Shown here: piece by piece, positions 56,197-62,638 of the stretch
Layout: each line of letters starts with the position of its first letter
Position numbering within the stretch: position 1 is the stretch's first letter
Assembly: GCA_965209045.1 (NCBI GenBank)
Contig: CBDBPW010000002.1
Span: 62,001-126,000 of the forward strand
Direction: 5' to 3'
DNA length: 64,000 nt
Source: JAJEFO01 sp965209045
Lineage (GTDB): Bacteria; Pseudomonadota; Alphaproteobacteria; Rhodobacterales; Rhodobacteraceae
Notes under the pieces: generated by a model
The model's database searches: none
Told to the model about the DNA's origin: nothing
The model's input: only the letters and a program-made list of their open reading frames with translations
Translations under genes and position numbers: made by a program

Positions 56197-56230
56197 TTTT
56201 CATGTACCTATTTGACAAACCACATGAAAA
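56197..56230. promoter_or_regulatory. Inverted repeat upstream of the zincin gene
   Basis: The arms TTTTCATGT (56197-56205) and ACATGAAAA (56222-56230) are perfectly inverted around 16 bp in an AT-rich stretch that also contains TTGACA-like sequence. Its position in the divergent region makes it a candidate operator or promoter-associated hairpin for the cluster. Confidence 0.5.
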
Positions 56231-56256
56231 TACCTTGATTCCTCCCCCAATTGGAT

Positions 56257-56508
56257 ATGGTCGGGAAACGCAAATTTCTCGTGAAGGGAGACTGCGCGTT
56301 GAATAGGAAGGCGAAGACCAAATCCACGGTCGGCCGAGAGCATTTCGCGGCGACTTGCGTGACGCGGACAGCGATCTGCGAAATCGACGCGGTACTTAGG
56401 CCGGGCGCGAGACGGCGCGACGATTCACAGAATTGTCCAAAGGTTGCTCAAGACGCGTACCTGACAGGAGGCGCACGAATGCCGATGCTCCGTCTGGAGA
56501 TTCGTTGA
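56257..56508 (+). CDS. Short hypothetical frame overlapping the zincin start
   Basis: An 83-residue frame (MVGKRKFLVKGDCALNRKAK...) ends in TGA that overlaps the next ATG as TGATG, a coupling arrangement. There is no clear ribosome-binding site and no family. It is Lys/Arg-rich and could be a leader or second small peptide of the cluster, or a chance frame. Confidence 0.3.
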   Translation: MVGKRKFLVKGDCALNRKAKTKSTVGREHFAATCVTRTAICEIDAVLRPGARRRDDSQNCPKVAQDAYLTGGARMPMLRLEIR

Positions 56509-57650
56509 TGCGCCGGGTCGAGGACTGGCTCGACCTGCACATGCTGGACGCAGCATTGGTGCATGACGTCTTGGCCGCATACCGTGCGGGCACACTTTCA
56601 TCGCACCCCTTCCCGGAGCAGGCCCTTCGCGACCAGATGGAAGAAACGGTCCGTCTCCCGGCACAAAGTGAGTGCTTCGCGGACATAGTCGTCCCCGCGC
56701 TCGCCAGCGGTCTCGACGAGAACGCGGAAGTGATGGAAGCGCTGCACGGCATCGAATTTGCGGAGTTGCCCGCGGACGGCCCAAGCATCCCGTACGCGGT
56801 CGATCCGGGAAGTGGCGATCCGCCCGTGGTCGTCATGGCATGGCAGGGCCGCGTGGAGGATCTAGCCTGCCTTGCGCATGAATGCGCACATGCGCTGCAG
56901 ATCCGTCTTTCGGGCCATGACACGATGCCACCCGTCGCGCGGGAAACCTGCGCGTTCTTGGGCGAACTCCTTCTCGTCGACCATGCGGGGCGGCACGATC
57001 TCGCCCTGTTCGGGGCGCTTCTGCAAACGTGGTCGGCGGAAAACGCGACGTACCTGGGCGCTGACCTTGACGCCCTGTCGGACGCCGTCTCAGATCCGGG
57101 GATGGCCTACGACTATCGGCAGAACTATCCCGTCGCGCGTCTTGCAGCCGTCCAACTGTTCGGACGTCGCGCAGAACACGGACTCCGCAACCTCTTCGCC
57201 GCAGGCGGCGATGCGATGAAGCACCTGCCGTTCGAGCAAATGGCAAACAGGGCGGGCGACGTCTCGAACCATCTCCCGCCGATGCTTGAACCGGATGCGG
57301 AAAGGCCTCGCATGGACGCGTATCGGAGGCTTGGTGCGAGAGCCCTATTGGACATCGACTATAGGGAAGGTGCTTCGGAGGAGAGGATCGGGGACTACTA
57401 CGCGAGTCAGCTGCATCACGGTCGGGAGCGCACGGCATTCCTCGCGCTGGATGACGACCGGAAACCGGTCGGCTATGCTACATGGACTTTCTCGACGGAC
57501 AGCGGCTCTGTAACGCTTACCCGTCAGGCCGCGCCGTTCGGGGATCACCTGAGCCTTCAGAGAGCGCTCGAACGGCACCTGCAGGCGCCGGGAGCCGTTG
57601 ACGCGAAACATCCGCGCAGCGCAAGGACAAAGCAGGCGGCATGGCGGTGA
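56508..57650 (+). CDS. HExxH metallopeptidase-like protein with degenerate HlyC-like C-terminus
   Basis: This 380-residue protein has a zincin motif LAHECAHALQ (His124, Glu125, His128) and Glu153 about 25 residues further on, in LGELLL, as the likely third ligand, like M3-type peptidases. No signal peptide is seen, so it should act in the cytoplasm. The last 110 residues resemble the HlyC fold (KPVGYATWTF, then RQAAPFGDHLSL) but lack the catalytic His/Asp pair. ATG 56508 follows GGAGA. Its stop overlaps the HlyC-like gene by 10 bp. It may process a peptide or be a maturation partner; no close family is known to me. Confidence 0.65.
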   Translation: MRRVEDWLDLHMLDAALVHDVLAAYRAGTLSSHPFPEQALRDQMEETVRLPAQSECFADIVVPALASGLDENAEVMEALHGIEFAELPADGPSIPYAVDPGSGDPPVVVMAWQGRVEDLACLAHECAHALQIRLSGHDTMPPVARETCAFLGELLLVDHAGRHDLALFGALLQTWSAENATYLGADLDALSDAVSDPGMAYDYRQNYPVARLAAVQLFGRRAEHGLRNLFAAGGDAMKHLPFEQMANRAGDVSNHLPPMLEPDAERPRMDAYRRLGARALLDIDYREGASEERIGDYYASQLHHGRERTAFLALDDDRKPVGYATWTFSTDSGSVTLTRQAAPFGDHLSLQRALERHLQAPGAVDAKHPRSARTKQAAWR

Positions 57651-58093
57651 TCGACCACTATGCCGGCGTCGGCTACGCGCTCGAACTGCTCGCGCGGTCC
57701 GAATACCACAGGACGCGCAAGCTCGGCGATTATTTCCGGACAGAGATTCTCCCGGCGCTTTGGAGCGGTCAGTCGAGGTTTCACGTCACAGAAGACTGCG
57801 TCCCCACGGCCATGGTCACATGGGCCTGGCTCTCCGAGGAGGTGGAGAGGGCGATTCATGCCACCGGGCGGGCGCTCTGCCACGACGAATGGACGTGCGG
57901 CGACAGGCTGTTCATCAACGACTGGGTCGCGCCGTACGGCAACATTCGGGCTCTGACGCGCGACATCGGGAACAACGTCTTCCCCGACGACGTGGCGACC
58001 AGCCTGCGCAGAAACCCAGACGGCTCGGTCCGCCGCGTCTGCCGCTGGACCGGCTCCAGGCTACGCAGGGCGAACGCGGAGGCGGCGAAATGA
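57641..58093 (+). CDS. HlyC-family toxin-activating acyltransferase-like protein
   Basis: This 150-residue protein matches the HlyC/CyaC acyl-ACP-dependent protein-lysine acyltransferase fold. The catalytic positions are conserved: His23 in SEYHRTRKLGDYF and Asp94 in FINDWVAPYGNI (His23 and Asp92 in E. coli HlyC). VPTAMVTWAWLSEEVER is the family's central motif. HlyC proteins attach fatty acyl chains to internal lysines of type I-secreted toxins. It overlaps the zincin by 10 bp and the JmjC-like gene by 4 bp (ATGA). No RTX toxin gene is visible, so the target may be the small peptide downstream. Confidence 0.85.
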   Translation: MAVIDHYAGVGYALELLARSEYHRTRKLGDYFRTEILPALWSGQSRFHVTEDCVPTAMVTWAWLSEEVERAIHATGRALCHDEWTCGDRLFINDWVAPYGNIRALTRDIGNNVFPDDVATSLRRNPDGSVRRVCRWTGSRLRRANAEAAK

Positions 58094-59211
58094 ACGTCGC
58101 CTATCCTGCCGCCAAATTCGAGACGGATGCCGCCGCCATAGAGGGCCTTGCGACCCTGCTGCGGACAGGCTTCGACAACCCCGAGGGCATTCGGGGGACG
58201 GTCAAGGTCTCCGTCCCCGAACATCCGGAGCAGGACTTTGTCGCGCGCTTCGCAGACGAGCTGCTGATCGAGCGCCACGACCTGGACTGCGACACGGACA
58301 CGCAGGTCACGATCCCCATCGCCACGATCCGTCGCATCTTCAAGGAGTTCGAATTCCTCGACTGGCGCGATCCGGAGATCATCGGCACAATCACCTTCGA
58401 AGGCAACCTGGGCTACGCCAATCATCTTGCCAAGTGCTGCCTGCGGCCCAGCGACTGGACGATGGCGCGGTTCCGCAGGGCCGCGCGGCTGCATGCGGCA
58501 AGGGGGTACCGAGACCTGGCCGACATTGAACCACTGCACCAGCCGACACAGCGGCAGGTCCTGGAGGCGATGGAGGAGAGCCGTCCGGTCGTCATCACGG
58601 GGCTGGAGCCGTCGCCGCCCTGCCGGGACTGGACGGTCGACAGGCTGGCGGAACGGTTCGGCGAGGCGGTGGTGCGGGTTCGTTCGGCAACCCGGAAGCA
58701 GGACATGGGGCAGTTTGTCCAGGAGCTCAAGGACTTCATCGCGAACCCCTATTACGACATGGTTGAGGGATTCGTGAAGCCCTACACCGAAGGAGCCGCA
58801 TTGCCTGAAGAGATGTGGGAGGACTTTGGCCCGCTGTTCTTCGACCGCGAGGATTTCGTCCCCCCGCAGCTATGGCTCGGAGCGGTTCCGACACACATCC
58901 CGACCTCCAGCCTGCACCGCGACCCGCTGTCGGGGTTTCTCCTGCAGGTGATCGGCCGCAAGCGGCTGGACCTCTATTCGGCGGATCAAGAGGTGCTGGT
59001 CTATCCGCACAGGGCCTACAACAACTACCAGCCATGCTGGTTCAGGCCAGAAGCCCCGGACTACGACGTCTATCCGAAGGCCCGCGACGCGCGATGCCTC
59101 TCGGTCACGCTGGAGCCCGGGGAGCTTCTGGTGCAGCCGGCCGGCTGGTTCCATCAGGTCTACGCACTGGACAGTCCGAACATGTCCGTGAGCTATTTCT
59201 GGCGCTACTGA
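58090..59211 (+). CDS. SCP2-like plus JmjC/cupin-8 protein (probable Fe(II)/2OG-type hydroxylase)
   Basis: This is a 373-residue two-part protein. Residues 10-120 resemble an SCP2/sterol-carrier fold (VTIPIATIRRIFKEFEFLDW and GTITFEGNLGYANHLAK). Residues 150-373 are JmjC/cupin-8-like with an iron site formed by His276-x-Asp278 (SSLHRDPL) and His355 (AGWFHQVYAL). Such enzymes hydroxylate or otherwise oxidise residues in peptides or proteins. The SCP2-like part may bind a lipid or acyl chain. It is co-translated with the HlyC-like gene, so it may act on the same substrate. Confidence 0.75.
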   Translation: MNVAYPAAKFETDAAAIEGLATLLRTGFDNPEGIRGTVKVSVPEHPEQDFVARFADELLIERHDLDCDTDTQVTIPIATIRRIFKEFEFLDWRDPEIIGTITFEGNLGYANHLAKCCLRPSDWTMARFRRAARLHAARGYRDLADIEPLHQPTQRQVLEAMEESRPVVITGLEPSPPCRDWTVDRLAERFGEAVVRVRSATRKQDMGQFVQELKDFIANPYYDMVEGFVKPYTEGAALPEEMWEDFGPLFFDREDFVPPQLWLGAVPTHIPTSSLHRDPLSGFLLQVIGRKRLDLYSADQEVLVYPHRAYNNYQPCWFRPEAPDYDVYPKARDARCLSVTLEPGELLVQPAGWFHQVYALDSPNMSVSYFWRY

Positions 59212-59372
59212 CGCCGCGCCCAATTCGCTCGCGGCTGGACAGGCGGGGCGAAGACGGGCGGAGGGTCGGCAAGGAACCCTCCACCCGATCAAGCCGCCGG
59301 GAAGGAAGGCCCGGCAGACAGCAACAGGGGCGAGGATGAAAGTTTCTCGTCGAAAACGGAAGGAAGAAGAGA

Positions 59373-59675
59373 ATGCTTGATCTCTGCAAGACCACGCAAT
59401 CCAACCTTGAGAGCACCGTTAGCTTCGGCGGCGGCGGCGGCGGCGGTGGCGGCGGTGGCGGTGGCGGTGGCGGTGGCGGTGGCAGCAGCAGCCGCCCGCA
59501 GGGCCGAATCGCGGGAAACAACCCCCAAAATTCAATGCAGCCCGCCCGCCAGTGGGGCGAAAACAATGCGAGAGGATTTGTAAGTGGGCCGACTTCGCCG
59601 ACGCTCACCTCCGGGACAGGCGTCGCGGGCGACCCGGTCAGACCCTACGAAGAGCCGATCCCTGATCGGCTCTGA
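59373..59675 (+). CDS. Polyglycine-containing small peptide, candidate precursor of the cluster
   Basis: A 100-residue frame starts at an ATG with a good ribosome-binding site (GGAAGGAAGAAGAGA). Residues 1-18 (MLDLCKTTQSNLESTVSF) are followed by 19 consecutive glycines (19-37) and a Ser/Asn/Pro/Gly-rich tail ending in PEEPIPDRL. The only lysine is Lys6 and the only cysteine is Cys5. There is no signal peptide. It lies between the modifying enzymes and the peptidases/exporter, the usual place for a ribosomal peptide precursor. The C-terminal codons form a hairpin. Coding is inferred from position, start signals and frame length. Confidence 0.6.
   Translation: MLDLCKTTQSNLESTVSFGGGGGGGGGGGGGGGGGGGSSSRPQGRIAGNNPQNSMQPARQWGENNARGFVSGPTSPTLTSGTGVAGDPVRPYEEPIPDRL
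59427..59483 (+). repeat. GGC/GGT simple sequence repeat encoding 19 glycines
   Basis: A 57-bp run of GGC and GGT codons, first GGC only and then alternating GGT-GGC. The alternating part is a 6-bp unit repeated several times. It keeps the reading frame and could change length by slippage in steps of one or two glycines. Confidence 0.9.
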
Positions 59676-59714
59676 GTTGTTCTGCAATCGGTTGGGAGGC
59701 ACCTCCTCCCAACC
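59651..59714 (+). terminator. Two tandem hairpins at the end of the small peptide gene
   Basis: Hairpin 1 is AGAGCCGATC-CCT-GATCGGCTCT (59651-59673), overlapping the last codons and stop of the peptide. Hairpin 2 is GGTTGGGAGG-CACCT-CCTCCCAACC (59690-59714). Both stems are perfect (10 bp). Neither is followed by a T-run. They may partially terminate or protect the mRNA, which would raise peptide output over the downstream peptidase and exporter genes. Confidence 0.7.
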
Positions 59715-59740
59715 AATCTCATGCTTTGGGTCAAGCGCGA

Positions 59741-61111
59741 ATGGGCAGGATTCTTCTCTCTCTGGCAATGCTAGCTCTGTGCGTCACGCACGCGCATGCC
59801 GTCGGTCCTTCAATTGGCGAACATCTTTCCCCTGGCGGAACCAGGTTCGTTCTCGCTGTGGTGCCCAAAGCCCACGACGTGGCGATCCGGGTTGCCTGGC
59901 ACACCGACTGGGCGATGGACGACGACATGAATCACGCTGTGCCGATACTGGCCACAACCTCGCAGTTCAACAGCGGTGCAGATGGCTTTGACCCTGGCGC
60001 CCTCAATGTCCTGTTTGATGACGCGGATGCCGACGCTCGCCTGACGATCGATTCGCAATTTGTCTACGGATCCATTGTGTCGCCCCGCCACGACGCCGAA
60101 TACGTGCTGGCCGCCATCAACGCGCATCTGCGAGCGCCTAGCTTCGAAGAGACATCTTTTCGCCGCTTTCGGGACTCGTTCAGGGATTTCGTGGCGGAGA
60201 TTCGGCACAAGCCTTCAACGCTCGCCTTTGATGCAATTTACTGGACAGCATTTGGCGACCACCCCATCCGAACATCAAGCGTGTTTCGGGACCTGCATGC
60301 GGCAAGCGCCGTGGAACGGTCCGACCTTGCCTCCTGGGCGGAGGCAACCTACACGAGCGTCCCGCTTGAACTCGTGATCGCAGGCGACATCGATGCCAGG
60401 ACGGCCGGCCGCCTAGTCGACTTGCTTCTGCTAGGTCTGCCCGACGACCCGCTCCCGTCCGCCGCACTCCCGGTCGCAGTGCCCAGGGCCGGCAAGGTGC
60501 TGATCCACGCCCCCCACGCCAAGGAGACTTACTTGGCCGTCATCGGGGCGGTCGCGGTGTCAACCGACTGGCCAAAAGACCGCGACGGATTCATCCAATG
60601 GACGCTATCGCATTCCGGCAAAGGCATCCTCAACGAAGCCGTGCGAGGCTCGGCAAGAGCCGCATACTTCATCGATGCCGAGGTCGGCGAATTCCACTAC
60701 GACAGCCATTTCCTTCTGATGCACGGTTCCGTCGATACGTCCAAGGCCAATGCATCACTCGAGGAACTGCTGGATGTCTACGACAGTTACGTGAAGTCAC
60801 CGTCCCTCGATGGGCTGGAGCAGTTTCGCTCCGAAGCGCGGGAAATCAATCAACGCATCAGCAGCGACCCCATCGACCTTTCCGTTGCAGCCCTCAGGGC
60901 AACGCTGCGCGGACATGACGTGTCCTTGACACTTGAACTTCTGGCAAGCGCAGGGAACCTGTTTCCCGACTCGATTCACGAGCGCGTGCGGAATGGATTT
61001 CCCGAAGCGAGCGACCTGCTCGTCGTCGTTGCCTCCCCCGATGTCGACGCGCTGCCTGGTGCATGCGTGATCAAGGTGCCAAGGGAAGTGCTGGAATGCG
61101 ATCTGAAGTGA
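59741..61111 (+). CDS. M16-family peptidase-like protein without zinc motif (R/Y-bearing partner)
   Basis: This 456-residue protein has a signal peptide (MGRILLSLAMLALCVTHAHA, cleavage before VGPS), so it is exported. It has the two-lobed M16 fold, but where HxxEH should stand it has no such motif (region near residues 50-80). In the C-terminal lobe Arg302 and Tyr309, in VRGSARAAYFIDAEV, keep the R-x6-Y spacing that completes the active site of M16 enzymes. It overlaps the next gene by 16 bp. It probably forms a heterodimer with that zinc-bearing protein. ATG 59741 is used in place of a TTG five codons upstream. Confidence 0.75.
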   Translation: MGRILLSLAMLALCVTHAHAVGPSIGEHLSPGGTRFVLAVVPKAHDVAIRVAWHTDWAMDDDMNHAVPILATTSQFNSGADGFDPGALNVLFDDADADARLTIDSQFVYGSIVSPRHDAEYVLAAINAHLRAPSFEETSFRRFRDSFRDFVAEIRHKPSTLAFDAIYWTAFGDHPIRTSSVFRDLHAASAVERSDLASWAEATYTSVPLELVIAGDIDARTAGRLVDLLLLGLPDDPLPSAALPVAVPRAGKVLIHAPHAKETYLAVIGAVAVSTDWPKDRDGFIQWTLSHSGKGILNEAVRGSARAAYFIDAEVGEFHYDSHFLLMHGSVDTSKANASLEELLDVYDSYVKSPSLDGLEQFRSEAREINQRISSDPIDLSVAALRATLRGHDVSLTLELLASAGNLFPDSIHERVRNGFPEASDLLVVVASPDVDALPGACVIKVPREVLECDLK

Positions 61112-62418
61112 CACGAATCACGCAGTTCCTCACTGGCGCGGCAATGGCCCTCGGCGCGACCTGCCTAGCTGCCGTGGCGTCCTCGGACGCAGGCGAAGGG
61201 CCGGATGCACCACGACTTCACGTGTTCCAGCGCGAAGACACGGATCGGCTGGACGTGCACGTCTTCGTTCCGTACAAGGCGGAGTTCCCCGCACTTGCGC
61301 ACTACGTCGAACACCTGTCGTGGCTGAACGCGACAAGGGGCTGGGCAGGAACGAGGCTCGGCCGCACAGGTGCTTGGACGAATCCCCATACGATGCACTA
61401 CTGGATATCGGCACGCGGCGCGAGCCTTGACGACCTCGTCGAGACGATCGGAGGCGTATTCGATCCGATAGCGCTGGAGGAGCGGTTCGCCCTGACGGAA
61501 CGCGAGATTATCCTGCGCGAGCACAGGCAGCTGGAAGTCGAGAATCCGCTGCATCAATTGATCGAGAAGACCAATGCAGCACTCTACAGCGGGAACCCTG
61601 CCGCAGTTCCCGTCCTTGGGGATCCGGAAGACATCGAGGCGCTTGACCTGTCGCAGGCACGAAAGCTGCACTCCGACACGCATCTGGTCTCAATGGCAGC
61701 CTTCCTGATCGCAGGGAACGTCTTTGAGGGTGCGGCGCTTGGCGCGCTCCGCAGGCTGGGGATTCAGGGGTACGGCGAAGGCGCGAACGACATCCGTCGA
61801 CCAGGGCTCAGTCTTGCCGCCAGCGAGAGGATCGTCGTCCGCGATACCGACGACGCAACGGCACCGCATGTGCTATGGCGCCGGGTCGTACGACTGGAAG
61901 AGGAAACACCATTCGAAGTCCTCGCATCGAGGGTAGGGCTGCTAGGCATGATCCTGCGCGCCAACCGTCCGGGCGGACTGGCCAAGACCCTGCATTTCGA
62001 TCAGGGCATCGCCCGGTCCTTTCACCTATGGCTTCATGTGATCGACGGTCAACACGTGGAACTGTCGTTCGTGGGCCACCCGGACCAAGGCATCACCTTC
62101 ACAGATCTAGTGGAAGCGTTTGAACGGGCTCTTCTGCAAACGGCACGCGCCGGCATTCCGTGGGAGACCCATGAAAAGGTTCTCCGGCAGCATGTCCGGC
62201 AGTGGCCGGACTGGGAGAATGAAACCGAAGTGTCGGAGTACATGAGGGCGCTTGCCATCGAGAGACTGTCCGAATGGCGCCAACCCCCCGACATTGAGAC
62301 AATTAGGGGACTGCATGGTCAGCTTCAGTTGTCAGCGATTGACGAACTGCTCAGGCAGCTTGCCGGAGATGGCCGCACCGTCGTCGCCTTCATTGGTCCC
62401 GAAGTCGCCGCTGAGTGA
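61096..62418 (+). CDS. M16-family peptidase-like protein with HxxEH zinc motif
   Basis: This 440-residue protein has a signal peptide (MRSEVTRITQFLTGAAMALG, cleavage near SSDA-GEG). It carries the inverted zinc motif HYVEH (His69, Glu72, His73) within ALAHYVEHLSWLN, and LREHRQLEVENPLHQ near residue 145 may give the third ligand. The C-terminal lobe lacks the usual R-x6-Y pair (the region reads LRANRPGGLAKTLHF). It therefore complements the upstream protein, which has the opposite set. Together they should be a periplasmic peptidase that could trim an exported peptide. Confidence 0.8.
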   Translation: MRSEVTRITQFLTGAAMALGATCLAAVASSDAGEGPDAPRLHVFQREDTDRLDVHVFVPYKAEFPALAHYVEHLSWLNATRGWAGTRLGRTGAWTNPHTMHYWISARGASLDDLVETIGGVFDPIALEERFALTEREIILREHRQLEVENPLHQLIEKTNAALYSGNPAAVPVLGDPEDIEALDLSQARKLHSDTHLVSMAAFLIAGNVFEGAALGALRRLGIQGYGEGANDIRRPGLSLAASERIVVRDTDDATAPHVLWRRVVRLEEETPFEVLASRVGLLGMILRANRPGGLAKTLHFDQGIARSFHLWLHVIDGQHVELSFVGHPDQGITFTDLVEAFERALLQTARAGIPWETHEKVLRQHVRQWPDWENETEVSEYMRALAIERLSEWRQPPDIETIRGLHGQLQLSAIDELLRQLAGDGRTVVAFIGPEVAAE

Positions 62419-62638
62419 GCGCTGCGCCCTTGAGCCCGTTCTCTGTTTTGCGGCCCACGCCGGCAACTAGGGTAAGGAATCCGGTTTTCCGCCGAACGAT
62501 CAGGCGAGGCCGGTTCGCGCACTTGCCGAGCCGTACATCTAGATTCCGCTGCGACACCGCCGCTTGCGACGAACCTTCAGTTGATTTGCCGACGACGTAC
62601 ATTGCACGCGACTCGCGGGCTGCACTCAATTGCTCTTG

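Noticed and set aside
59377..59583. Alternative frame through the repeat encoding polyalanine, and a polyproline frame on the other strand
   Set aside because: The glycine frame has the ribosome-binding site, the ATG and a natural stop. The others are shifted readings of the same simple repeat.
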